The position numbers and the translations under genes were made by a program. The notes under the pieces are model-generated. The model had not been told where the DNA came from. It ran no database searches and worked only from the letters and a program-made list of their open reading frames with translations. From positions 951,846 to 1,015,845 of the forward strand of contig NZ_JAASRN010000001.1 in assembly GCF_011761635.1 (NCBI RefSeq): a stretch of DNA of 64,000 nt, read 5' to 3'. Of the stretch, positions 9,401-17,193 are shown piece after piece (within the stretch, counting starts at the first letter, position 1; every line of letters begins with the position of its first letter). The DNA comes from Thermonema lapsum (GTDB taxonomy: Bacteria; Bacteroidota; Bacteroidia; Cytophagales; Thermonemataceae).

Positions 9401-9993
9401 ACCTGCCTGACCCCAAGAAAATATGGGTTACTGGTATCAGTTCTTTTTCCGACTTTGCGCTTACTTCTGCCTTTGCCCCCTTGCCTGTACAATTGACTCA
9501 ATTCACGGGCGAGGCTACAGCCGAAGGCATTGAGCTGACATGGACACTTGACGGCATTCCCAAAGAAGTGATATACATAGAGCGCTCCAGTGATGCGCTG
9601 CACTTCAGTCCAATAGCCGAAATGCCTGCCCATCTGGGTAAAAGTCGCTATATAGACACCCACCCACAAGCAGGCTACAACTACTATCGTCTGTTTATCC
9701 GGGGCAGTGAACAAAACGAGCACTCTGCGGTCATTGCTGTTTGGTGGAATGAAACCACCCCAACTATACAGATTTATCCTAACCCTGCCACTTCGTGGAT
9801 AACAGTGCAGGGAGTAAGTCCCGGCGCAGAAATCAACTTGCGCAGCAGCAATGGGCAGCTCATACAACAACAGCTAAGCAATGGCGAGAAATGCCACCTG
9901 ACACTGCAAGGGCTTGCATCGGGCGTTTATTTAGTCGAAATAAAAGAACGAGGCAGTAATCCACGCATAGAGAAGCTCATCGTTCAACAATAG
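6442..9993 (+). CDS. Secreted parallel beta-helix protein with T9SS sorting domain
   Basis: 1183 residues from ATG 6442; a GTG two codons upstream is less likely. The order is: signal peptide (MKHINTLILITLFNISLHA), a long right-handed beta-helix region (about 30-680) rich in Asn with recurring N-x-I motifs such as RNNIIGS and ENNKIGG, a linker, a fibronectin-like domain beginning LPVQLTQFTGEA, and a type-A T9SS C-terminal domain starting IYPNPATSW (about 1110) and ending in LIVQQ. It should be exported by Sec, cross the outer membrane through T9SS and be anchored or released. Such helices occur in polysaccharide lyases and adhesins; I see no recognisable lyase active site, so a binding or structural role is at least as likely. 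It has its own strong promoter. Confidence 0.85.
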   Translation: MKHINTLILITLFNISLHAQVSVTATAGTSNGSYTTLKAAIDAINAGTHKGNINIQITGNTTETAGISINASGNGSANYISITIRPQGGVRTIAASFNGPLLTLNGCQNVTIDGQYNGGRGLIFSHNFGGTYDYALLFTNGASNNIVRYCNFRAGQSHIDRGVITLLANNSNAIQNNIIEYNAVYHAPSYFPTNGIVAIATDANGKVRNNKIQHNYIYNFYSPNKPTAGIRFNFSAASPNLSYGNQILNNRIYQTSSRDYSSNDTHRGIYLQGGGSYTVSNNVIGFSSGNGMGTYQMTTTNSKLLYRAIEMRDLDNVGTHLIESNTISNFYFETTSSENNAAGGNEIGIWCAIVVGHYTSNDNFDDNYSAIIRNNIIGSSTTNDVIITVNGGSSDQSMTKGIYAHFNGNCIIENNKIGGIWAYGVGTTNGSNFVGIDVDGSGNKNVNYNLIGSETTANNIKTGMPNFTTEDTFVDGIYADAWGNNTYNYNVIANMTSYGNGSTSSTGSTNGGIYCYYGTNTFIGNRIHDIRAYNDGGFFSFTDPTTGTNVNVQLFGIYNTAGTGQAIIDNEIYNLYNYHPSAQLCTVGLMLGKGGSDSYVARNKIYNLWMNSSDLSSIIMAMGVNNNNASDEWTLANNMISIGQNVTRNYRILGFYANTPARLRLWNNSLLVQGNSNGSANNRTHAAIFIQNNFEAYNNLFFNARTTTGGSSGINVALSIFNAADVASVNTDFNVYLAKDPNFGALTLGYLDNNGYTFPYVFTQMSTWRNETGKDAYSWAERGSGSALTSYVPDPADLFIDPDNGDLHINPNHESAWFVNGKGTQINHPGVITDLDGNLRSTSVTTGTTDIGADEFDMNLAVAPPNAYIQSGSISNGSTTVFYWAQKEVARITWSGTTLPTEMWVQYYSGETPPNPIPGAEYSDGYWHVAPKNGSFSGLYTIQISFGPHETGTIANPSTTAILTKHDAGVWVPFFAGTGPLQSQKNYLPDPKKIWVTGISSFSDFALTSAFAPLPVQLTQFTGEATAEGIELTWTLDGIPKEVIYIERSSDALHFSPIAEMPAHLGKSRYIDTHPQAGYNYYRLFIRGSEQNEHSAVIAVWWNETTPTIQIYPNPATSWITVQGVSPGAEINLRSSNGQLIQQQLSNGEKCHLTLQGLASGVYLVEIKERGSNPRIEKLIVQQ

Positions 9994-10018
9994 GACAAGG
10001 CGTAGGCAATGAGTAAAC

Positions 10019-10055
10019 AAAAAAAGCAGCGGCGGGGCAATCAAGCTCCGCCGCT
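10019..10055 (-). terminator. Intrinsic terminator (minus strand)
   Basis: An 11-bp stem, AGCGGCGGGGC (10028-10038) with GCTCCGCCGCT (10045-10055), followed on the minus strand by a run of seven U (10019-10025). It ends the response-regulator transcript and may also separate the convergent beta-helix gene. Confidence 0.75.
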
Positions 10056-10086
10056 GTTCGTATGGTGCTGTTTTTAGTATTACCAT

Positions 10087-11247
10087 TCAGTTCATGCCGT
10101 AGCGCTGTACATCACTGGCGGTGATGGTGTCGCCAGCAGCCATAATCACCAAACGCTCTACTACATTGCGCAACTCGCGTATGTTGCCTGACCAACTGCG
10201 CGACTGCAGCAGCTTCACCGCTTCTGGCTCTATTTCTTTTTTCTTGGTTCCGTACTCATCGGCAATAGACAGTAGAAAGTGCTCTACAAGCAAAGGAATG
10301 TCTTCTTTTCTTTCATCCAAGCTGGGCACGTGAATGACTATGACACTCAGGCGATGGTAAAGGTCTTCGCGAAAATTGCCTTTTTTAATTTCTTCACGCA
10401 AGTCCTTGTTGGTAGCAGCAATCACGCGCACATCCACTTTTATTTGCTTGTCGCCCCCTACACGCGTAATCACCTGCTCTTGCAAGGCACGCAATACTTT
10501 GGCTTGCGCCGACAAGCTCATGTCTCCGATTTCATCGAGGAAAAGCGTTCCTCCGTTGGCTTGTTCGAATTTGCCTATACGCTGCTTGATAGCAGAAGTA
10601 AAGGCGCCCTTTTCATGCCCAAACAGCTCGCTCTCTATCAGCTCACTGGGAATAGCCGCGCAGTTTACCTCCACAAAAGGACCTTTGGCACGTTGGCTCT
10701 TTTCATGAATTTGGCGACAAACCAACTCTTTGCCCACCCCATTAGGTCCCGTGATGAGCACCCGGGCATCGGTAGGCGCCACCTTGTCAATATCCTCGAG
10801 CACCCGCTTAATAGCCGGCGACTCTCCGATGATTTGATATTTCTTGCTTATTTTCTTCTTCAAGACCTTGGTTTCTTGCACCAAGTTGGTTTTGTCGATG
10901 GCATTGCGCACACTTACCAACAGGCGCGCCAAATCCGGTGGCTTGGTAATAAAATCAAAAGCGCCTTTTTTGGTTGCCTCTACGGCTGTGTCTATACTTC
11001 CGTGCGCCGAAATCATGATAAACTGAGTGTCTTTGCCCAAACCCATGGCTTTTTCGAGCAATTCCATGCCATCCATTTTGGGCATTTTGATGTCGCAGAG
11101 CACGACATCAAAATCTTCTTTTTCTATTTTATCGAGCGCTTCTACGCCGTTGGCAGCCTCCTCTACCTCATAACCTTCAAACTCCAAAGCGTCGCGCAGC
11201 GCTTCTCTAATCATTTGTTCGTCGTCAACAATCAGGACTTTTGCCAT
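10087..11247 (-). CDS. NtrC-type sigma-54 response regulator lacking the HTH domain
   Basis: 386 residues from ATG 11247; a 27-codon upstream extension reaches into GH3 and is rejected. The receiver domain (1-120) has phospho-acceptor D52 in VVLCDIKMPKMDG and a KPPD switch lysine. The AAA+ domain (about 140-375) has Walker A GPNGVGKE, Walker B GTLFLDEIGD and the sigma-54 contact loop reading GAFTSA instead of GAFTGA. The protein stops after the AAA+ lid (VQRYGMN), so the usual C-terminal Fis-type helix-turn-helix is absent. It may act without enhancer binding, as known for a few HTH-less activators, or be recruited by a partner. It follows the GH3-like gene by 44 nt. No cognate histidine kinase is adjacent. 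Confidence 0.88.
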   Translation of the reverse strand: MAKVLIVDDEQMIREALRDALEFEGYEVEEAANGVEALDKIEKEDFDVVLCDIKMPKMDGMELLEKAMGLGKDTQFIMISAHGSIDTAVEATKKGAFDFITKPPDLARLLVSVRNAIDKTNLVQETKVLKKKISKKYQIIGESPAIKRVLEDIDKVAPTDARVLITGPNGVGKELVCRQIHEKSQRAKGPFVEVNCAAIPSELIESELFGHEKGAFTSAIKQRIGKFEQANGGTLFLDEIGDMSLSAQAKVLRALQEQVITRVGGDKQIKVDVRVIAATNKDLREEIKKGNFREDLYHRLSVIVIHVPSLDERKEDIPLLVEHFLLSIADEYGTKKKEIEPEAVKLLQSRSWSGNIRELRNVVERLVIMAAGDTITASDVQRYGMN

Positions 11248-11291
11248 AGTCTCTGCGAATGGTGTATGTATATTTTTGAATTGGTTTAAAT

Positions 11292-12848
11292 CTATTGACT
11301 GACTCGCGCTTGTACAAAATTTTCCCATTCTTCGAGCAGCGCCCCTTTGATGACGCGAGGGAATTTGTGTTGCCCTCCCTCTTTTCCTTTCATACGCATA
11401 AAGTCATAAAACACTTCATTGGGTAATACGTGCACATAGATTTCTTTCAAGGCAGCGCTTCGCTCCACACGGTAGTCGTCGTTGAGCACCTTGAGGTGTT
11501 CATCGAGGCGCTCTTTCAGCAAATGGGCGTCTACGGGGTCGTCGGTGCCTACGTACCAGCGGTGTGCAAACAGAGAACCGTGAGGCACGCCGGCTACGGT
11601 AAACTCTTTCACCCGTATGTTCAGCTCTTCGGACACAAGCTCTATGGCTTTATTCATATTATCCACCGAAAGGTGCTCGCCGCAAAGACTCAAGAAATGC
11701 TTGGTTCGCCCAGTGATGATAATTTCGGAGCGCTCTCGGTCTACCAGACGCACCACATCGCCAATTAAGTAGCGCCACGCCCCGGCACAGGTAGAAAGCA
11801 GTAGTGCATAATCTTTTCCTTCTTCTATTTCATCAATCATATACGCCTGAGGCTTATCTATGATTTGTCCGTCGGGGGTGAAGTTTTTATCATCGAAAGG
11901 TACAAACTCGAAGAAAAGCCCGTTATTGAGCACCATCTTCAAATCGCCGCCAGGACGCGATTGATAAGCAATAAAGCCTTCCGATGCCAAATAGGTTTCG
12001 ATATAAATCAGTGACTTGCCCAGCAACTTCTCAAAGCCTTTTTTGTAAGGCTCAAACGACACCCCTCCGTGCACATAAATATGTAAGTTGGGCCATATTT
12101 CATGGATATGAGATAGATTGTAGCGGGCAATAATTTTTTCGAGCAAAATCTGAATCCAAGCCGGCACACCTACAATAAAGCCAATGTCCCATTTAGGCGC
12201 TTTTTCGGCGATTTCGTCCAACTTTTGGTTCCAATCGGTGTGTTTGGCAATGCGCTTGCCCGGTTTATAAAAATGCTGAAACCAAAAAGGTATCTGACTG
12301 GCGGTGATGCCACTCAGGTCGCCTTCGAAGTAGGTGCCTCGATGGTTAAGGTGAGTGCTGCCACCCAGCATAAGCATACCCGTTTCGAAGAGCTTGGCAG
12401 GCAGGTTGGGATAATCCGAAAGCGTCAATATTTGCCTTATACTAGTACGCTGAATGGCTTTAATCATTTCTTTGGTAACGGGAATGTACTTAGAAGAGGC
12501 TTCCGAAGTGCCGGAGCTCAGCGCAAAGTATTTGACGTATCCCCGCCAAGCCACATCTTTCTCCCCTTCTTTGGTACGATGCCACCACTCTTTATACATT
12601 TTGTTGTAATCAAATACAGGTACCTGCTCTTTGTATGACTCATAGAAGTCGCGGCTTTCACGCGGCTGGTGTTGAATCTGGCGAATCAGGTCTTCGAAGT
12701 TGTAGCGCAAGCCAAAAGCAGTATGCCGGGCAGCCGACAGCAACTTCAAAAGCTCACGCTTTTGCAAAGCAAAGGGCGCATGTTTCTCTTGCTCTATGCT
12801 TTTTCGTAACTTTATACCCTGCTTGAGCAATGTACCTAAAATAGCCAT
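11292..12848 (-). CDS. GH3-like acyl-adenylate-forming enzyme
   Basis: 518 residues matching the GH3 auxin-responsive family, a branch of the adenylate-forming superfamily that in plants joins amino acids to jasmonate or auxin. The ATP-binding loop FALSSGTSEASSKYIPVT lies near 109-126, and the C-terminal signature ITGRTKHFLSLCGEH near 378. Bacteroidota commonly carry one copy; its substrate is unknown, plausibly a carboxylic acid conjugated to an amino acid or thiol. An unusually good Shine-Dalgarno, AGGAGG, lies 5 nt before the start. It is first in a likely two-gene operon with the NtrC-type regulator. Confidence 0.85.
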   Translation of the reverse strand: MAILGTLLKQGIKLRKSIEQEKHAPFALQKRELLKLLSAARHTAFGLRYNFEDLIRQIQHQPRESRDFYESYKEQVPVFDYNKMYKEWWHRTKEGEKDVAWRGYVKYFALSSGTSEASSKYIPVTKEMIKAIQRTSIRQILTLSDYPNLPAKLFETGMLMLGGSTHLNHRGTYFEGDLSGITASQIPFWFQHFYKPGKRIAKHTDWNQKLDEIAEKAPKWDIGFIVGVPAWIQILLEKIIARYNLSHIHEIWPNLHIYVHGGVSFEPYKKGFEKLLGKSLIYIETYLASEGFIAYQSRPGGDLKMVLNNGLFFEFVPFDDKNFTPDGQIIDKPQAYMIDEIEEGKDYALLLSTCAGAWRYLIGDVVRLVDRERSEIIITGRTKHFLSLCGEHLSVDNMNKAIELVSEELNIRVKEFTVAGVPHGSLFAHRWYVGTDDPVDAHLLKERLDEHLKVLNDDYRVERSAALKEIYVHVLPNEVFYDFMRMKGKEGGQHKFPRVIKGALLEEWENFVQARVSQ

Positions 12849-12853
12849 AATTA

Positions 12854-12883
12854 CCTCCTCTTTGTTTAACTATGCAAAGTTAA
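12854..12883 (-). promoter_or_regulatory. Promoter -7 box and Shine-Dalgarno of the GH3-like gene
   Basis: On the minus strand TAACTTTG (12875-12882) fits the -7 consensus. AGGAGG (12854-12859) sits 5 nt before the ATG; true Shine-Dalgarno sequences are uncommon in this phylum. No clear -33 TTG is seen. Confidence 0.45.
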
Positions 12884-12975
12884 ATTTTTCCTTTGTTCCT
12901 AACACAGATTACACGAACAAAATACGCATTTATTTGTAAAATACAACAATTAAGGGAGTTTTGAAGATTAAAACT

Positions 12976-13638
12976 ATGAAAAACACAATAGATAAAATCA
13001 AAAGGGAGTTAGGTGAGCATGTGCGTTTAATTGCAGTAAGCAAGACCTATCCGCCCGAGGTCATTATGCAAGCTTATGAAGCTGGTTGCCGTGATTTTGG
13101 AGAAAACAAAGTGCAAGAGATGCTGCCCAAATACGAAGCCCTACCCAAAGACATCCGCTGGCACTTGATTGGACATCTTCAGCGCAACAAAGTAAAGTAC
13201 ATTGCCCCCTTCGTGCACCTCATCCACTCGGTGGACAGCGAAGCCTTATTACAGGAAATCAACAAACGAGCAGCACAAAACCAAAGGGTTATCGACTGTC
13301 TGCTGCAAATACACATAGCCCAAGAAGAGAGCAAATATGGCTTAAGCTATGAAGAAGCACACGCGCTGCTCTCTTCTTCTATTTGGGAAGGACTGCCCCA
13401 CTTGCGTGTGTTGGGTCTGATGGGCATGGCTACCTTCACCGACGACCAAGAGCAAATACGGCGCGAGTTCAGAACACTCAAACAGTTCTTCGACGAGCAC
13501 AAAAGCTGCGAGCGGGAAAACGTAAAAATGCAAGAGCTCTCGATGGGGATGAGTGGCGACTATCCCATAGCCGTAGAGGAAGGCTCTACGATGGTGCGCA
13601 TTGGTAGCGCCATTTTTGGCAAAAGGCAATACAACTAA
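12976..13638 (+). CDS. YggS-family PLP homeostasis protein
   Basis: 220 residues from ATG 12976; a TTG start 15 nt earlier is less likely. This is a single-domain TIM-barrel protein of the YggS/PROSC family. The PLP-lysine lies in LIAVSKTYPPE (K23), followed by FGENKVQE, WHLIGHLQRNK, and the phosphate-binding end LSMGMSGDYPIAVEEGSTMVRIGSAIFG. It binds PLP and buffers its supply to PLP enzymes; no enzymatic activity is known. The gene ends 9 nt before the HsdR-N-like gene, so they are probably co-transcribed. Confidence 0.93.
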   Translation: MKNTIDKIKRELGEHVRLIAVSKTYPPEVIMQAYEAGCRDFGENKVQEMLPKYEALPKDIRWHLIGHLQRNKVKYIAPFVHLIHSVDSEALLQEINKRAAQNQRVIDCLLQIHIAQEESKYGLSYEEAHALLSSSIWEGLPHLRVLGLMGMATFTDDQEQIRREFRTLKQFFDEHKSCERENVKMQELSMGMSGDYPIAVEEGSTMVRIGSAIFGKRQYN

Positions 13639-13647
13639 GCAAGCCAA

Positions 13648-14082
13648 ATGCAGACGAGCATTCCGCAGTACCAGCACCGCATTCGCAAAGGTGCAAAAGG
13701 TGCCCTTTTTATCTTCGATACCATACGCAAAAAGTGGGTGCGCTTACTACCCGAAGAGTGGGTACGTCAGCAATTCATACGCTGGCTCATAGAAGAACAA
13801 CACTACCCTGCCGCTCTCATCGCCGTAGAGCAAAGCGTGGGCAAGTGGCGCGCCGACCTGGTGGTATATGACCGTCAAGGGCAGCCGTTCCTTGTGGTAG
13901 AATGTAAGCGCCATACCATTACGCTTTCTCGCTATACGCTGATGCAAGTCTTACGTTATAATGCCCTGCTCAAAGCCCCCTATTGGGCAATTACCAATGG
14001 CGAAGAAGTTTATCTCTTTTCAGTAAATACAGAAACACAAAATGTGGAAGCGCTCGATGAGTTTCCCCCCTTCCCCTCTTGA
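13648..14082 (+). CDS. HsdR N-terminal-like PD-(D/E)XK protein
   Basis: 144 residues with the fold of the type I restriction HsdR N-terminal nuclease domain. The core motifs are RADLVVYD (about 70) and LVVECK (about 84), a complete PD-(D/E)XK signature, followed by a helix LMQVLRYNALL. It lacks any helicase or motor part. There are no hsdM or hsdS genes nearby. Free-standing copies of this domain are widespread in Bacteroidota with unknown role, so a restriction function should not be assumed. A DNA repair or RNA/DNA cleavage role is possible. Confidence 0.8.
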   Translation: MQTSIPQYQHRIRKGAKGALFIFDTIRKKWVRLLPEEWVRQQFIRWLIEEQHYPAALIAVEQSVGKWRADLVVYDRQGQPFLVVECKRHTITLSRYTLMQVLRYNALLKAPYWAITNGEEVYLFSVNTETQNVEALDEFPPFPS

Positions 14083-14164
14083 TGCTTTTTCATTCTATTA
14101 AGGCATTACCATTTCTTACAAAAAATCATTAGTTTTACCATGAAGCTTAATATCTCTAAAGCCC

Positions 14165-17080
14165 ATGAAACGCTTTTTTGCCAATCTTAGCCTTAATACC
14201 AAATTTGTGCTGTTCACCATATCCACCCTGTTGATTATTTTCTTGGGGCTGGCGGTGTATATCTATGAATATCAGCAGGGCTATTATGAACAGCGCACCG
14301 ATGCCGAGATGTATCAGCATCTGGATGACCTCAGCCGCTTGGTAAAGCTTGAATTTCGCTATCGCGAAGAAATCGTAAAACGAAGCATGGATGTATTTCG
14401 CTTCCATATGCAACAAGCAGGACGCTTCCAGGAACTGAAAGAAACTTTACCACTGGCACTCACCAACGAACAAACCCAAGCCAAAACGCTTGTTAACCTG
14501 CCGCGTTGGGAAATTGGCGGGCAACAAGTGCAAGGAAGTATTGCCATTGTCGACAGCATACATAACTTAACTGGTGCCGAAATATCTATTTACCAAAAAA
14601 CCAAACTCGGCTTTGTCCGCATCAGCACCACCGAGCGCACCCCCGACGGCAAACGTATGGAGGGCTATTACCTACCATCGGAATCGCCCATAGCCCTGAA
14701 CATAGAACAGGGCAAATCTTACTTAACCAGAGTCAAGCGCTTCGATGAGTGGTACATTGCCTACTACCAGCCGCTGGTGCTCTTTGACGAAGTCAAAGGA
14801 ATGTTGGCAGTAGCCCTTCCCGAAAAAGACCTCAGTTACTTGCGCCAAGAGCTCAAAAGCATTCAATACTTCAATACAGGCTACCCCTTTGTAATGACCT
14901 ACGACGGCGAGTATATCGTTCACCCTTATGCCGAAAGCAAACAGGAGAAAGACCTCAACTTTCTGGAGTTTGTGCAGCAAAAAGAACGTGGGCGCTATAG
15001 CCGCGAACAAAACGGCATGGAACAACTGCTTTACTTCTCCTACTACGACCCCTACAACTTGGTCATAGGGGCTTACATAGACCGTGCCGAAGCCATAGAA
15101 CTCCCACTAAAAGACCTGCGACGGTCCTTAGGTGTTAGTTTCTTGCTTGCTCTTATTATCGGCTCCGTAGGTATTTCCCTGTTAGTACGCGACAATATAC
15201 TCAAGCCCATTCAGCGCTTAGCAGATGTAATTTCAGACCTTGCCCTGGGACGCCCGGCAGAGTCCGTCTCTTTTCATCAAAACGATGAAATAGGCGCCAT
15301 TGCCAACTCTGCCAATCGACTCATCCAGGGCTTCAATCGCTATTCCCGCTTTGCCCAAGAAATAGAAAAAGGAAATCTCGATGCCTCATTCACCCCGCTC
15401 AGTGATGAAGACATACTGGGAAAAGCCTTGCTCGACATGCGCGACAGCATTAAAGAAGCCAACCAGCGCAAACAAAAAGAAGAGTGGATGAACGAACACC
15501 TCAACCACTTCAACGAGGTATTGCGCCAGCAGTTCGAAAACATAGAAGATTTTGCTTCCCGCCTACTGGCAGAAGTGGTGCATGAGTTGGGTGCCATCCA
15601 AGGCGGCATGTTCCTACTCAATGACGAAACCCTGCCTGTCGAACAACAAAAGCTCGAAATGGTTGCCTGCTATGCCTATAATCGGCACAAGCGCTTGCAG
15701 CGAGAAGTACGCCCCGGCGAAGGGCTTGTTGGGCAGGTGTATCTGGAAGGCGACACCGTCAACCTACGGGAAATACCAGAAAACTACCTGCTGTTGTCTT
15801 CTGGATGGGGCGAAACAGAAGCTCGCAACATACTCATCGTACCACTCAAAACCAACGACATCACCATTGGTGTGCTGGAGCTGGCAAGCCTCACGCCCTT
15901 CAGCGAAGAGCAAATAGCCCTGGCTGAGAAGGTAGCCCAAAGTATTGCTGCTACTTTCTTTACAGTAAAAAACACCACCCGTACACAAAAGCTTCTGCAA
16001 GAACAGCAGGAGCTCACAGAGCAACTGCGCGCCCAAGAAGAAGAAATGCGACAGAACCTCGAAGAGCTGCAAGCCACCCAAGAAGAGATGGAGCGCAGCC
16101 AGAAGCAACTGCAAGTCATTGTTAGTGAGGCGCAGCGAAAAGAGGAGTTGCTCAGCTCACTCATCAACAACACCCAAGACCTTATCGTGGCTATTGATGA
16201 CAAGTACACCATTACTATATTTAACAAAGCAGCCAAAGACTGGTTCTTTGAGCAAAACGGCGTACACCTCAGCAACGGCGCCAACGTCATCAACATGTTG
16301 ACCGTAGAACAAAGCGAGAAGTTTAAAGAATACTTTGACCGTGCGCTGCTGGGTGAGCGTTTTTCGGAGACGGAACCCATACAAACCCCGGCAGGCACTA
16401 CTGAATACTGGGAATATACCTTTAACCCCATCAAAAGCAAAGACGACAAGCCCGCTGGTGTGTCCATGTTTGCCCGCAACATCACCGAAAAGGTATTGCA
16501 AGAGCAAGAGCTAAAAGAAACCAACCGCACCATCATAGAAAAAGACAGGGAGCTGCAACGTCGCCTCGAAGAGCTGACCCAAGCCCAACAAGCCATCAAA
16601 GAAAAACAAGAAGAACTCGAAGCCAAAGAAGCAGCCATCGACAGCAGCGCCATTGCCAAAATAGAAATGGATATTGAAGGCAACATACTCGAAGCCAACC
16701 AGACCTTCTGCAACCTTTTTCAATACGAAAAAGAAGAGCTGCTACATATGCACCACAATAAACTGGTCGATGCCGAAACACAAAATTCAATAGAATACCT
16801 CAACCTCTGGCGCAACTTGCGCAAAGGCATCAGTCAGCACGGGCAATACAAGCGCATCACCCGCTATGGCGAGCCTATTTATCTGATATCGACGTACATA
16901 CCAGTAAAAAACGAGGCAGGCAAAGTAGAGCGCATCGTGCAGATGGCAATGGATATTACTGCCTTTGTACTGCGCGAAGAAGTCTATGAGATGCGCATTG
17001 CCCGTTTACAGGAAGACCTAGAGCATTGCCGCGAAGAAAAAAACGCTACAAACGATAAAAACAAAAGAGACAAAGAATAA
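14165..17080 (+). CDS. Cache-HAMP-GAF-PAS-PAS membrane sensor without kinase domain
   Basis: 971 residues. A transmembrane helix (about 12-34) leads to a large periplasmic Cache-type domain (about 35-318), a second helix (about 320-340) and HAMP (about 345-400). A GAF domain follows (about 450-600), then a coiled coil rich in Gln/Glu (610-670), PAS 1 (about 665-780), another coiled coil, PAS 2 (about 820-945) and a short coiled tail. There is no DHp or ATPase domain, no methyl-accepting signalling tip, no GGDEF and no phosphatase domain. The signal must pass to a separate protein through the coiled coils. It stands alone between an HsdR-N-like gene and murA. Confidence 0.82.
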   Translation: MKRFFANLSLNTKFVLFTISTLLIIFLGLAVYIYEYQQGYYEQRTDAEMYQHLDDLSRLVKLEFRYREEIVKRSMDVFRFHMQQAGRFQELKETLPLALTNEQTQAKTLVNLPRWEIGGQQVQGSIAIVDSIHNLTGAEISIYQKTKLGFVRISTTERTPDGKRMEGYYLPSESPIALNIEQGKSYLTRVKRFDEWYIAYYQPLVLFDEVKGMLAVALPEKDLSYLRQELKSIQYFNTGYPFVMTYDGEYIVHPYAESKQEKDLNFLEFVQQKERGRYSREQNGMEQLLYFSYYDPYNLVIGAYIDRAEAIELPLKDLRRSLGVSFLLALIIGSVGISLLVRDNILKPIQRLADVISDLALGRPAESVSFHQNDEIGAIANSANRLIQGFNRYSRFAQEIEKGNLDASFTPLSDEDILGKALLDMRDSIKEANQRKQKEEWMNEHLNHFNEVLRQQFENIEDFASRLLAEVVHELGAIQGGMFLLNDETLPVEQQKLEMVACYAYNRHKRLQREVRPGEGLVGQVYLEGDTVNLREIPENYLLLSSGWGETEARNILIVPLKTNDITIGVLELASLTPFSEEQIALAEKVAQSIAATFFTVKNTTRTQKLLQEQQELTEQLRAQEEEMRQNLEELQATQEEMERSQKQLQVIVSEAQRKEELLSSLINNTQDLIVAIDDKYTITIFNKAAKDWFFEQNGVHLSNGANVINMLTVEQSEKFKEYFDRALLGERFSETEPIQTPAGTTEYWEYTFNPIKSKDDKPAGVSMFARNITEKVLQEQELKETNRTIIEKDRELQRRLEELTQAQQAIKEKQEELEAKEAAIDSSAIAKIEMDIEGNILEANQTFCNLFQYEKEELLHMHHNKLVDAETQNSIEYLNLWRNLRKGISQHGQYKRITRYGEPIYLISTYIPVKNEAGKVERIVQMAMDITAFVLREEVYEMRIARLQEDLEHCREEKNATNDKNKRDKE

Positions 17081-17193
17081 ACACATCTACCAACAAACCT
17101 TAAGGGGGTTCTTTGTCCTGCGCCCGTGCACCATCGGCAAGGAATCCCTATTTTTAGGCTTTCAAAGCAAAACATGGCGAAACTTTTTACACT

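Noticed and set aside
10279-11289. A long plus-strand open frame (336 codons)
   Set aside because: It is antisense to the NtrC-type regulator, whose family match is clear; aromatic-rich antisense frames are typical shadows.
13648-14082. A type I restriction-modification system
   Set aside because: Only the HsdR N-terminal fold is present, with no motor, methylase or specificity subunit nearby.
15784-16713. A 309-codon minus-strand frame rich in Ser
   Set aside because: It is the complement of the PAS and coiled-coil region of the membrane sensor; the Ser bias comes from Gln/Glu codons read backwards.
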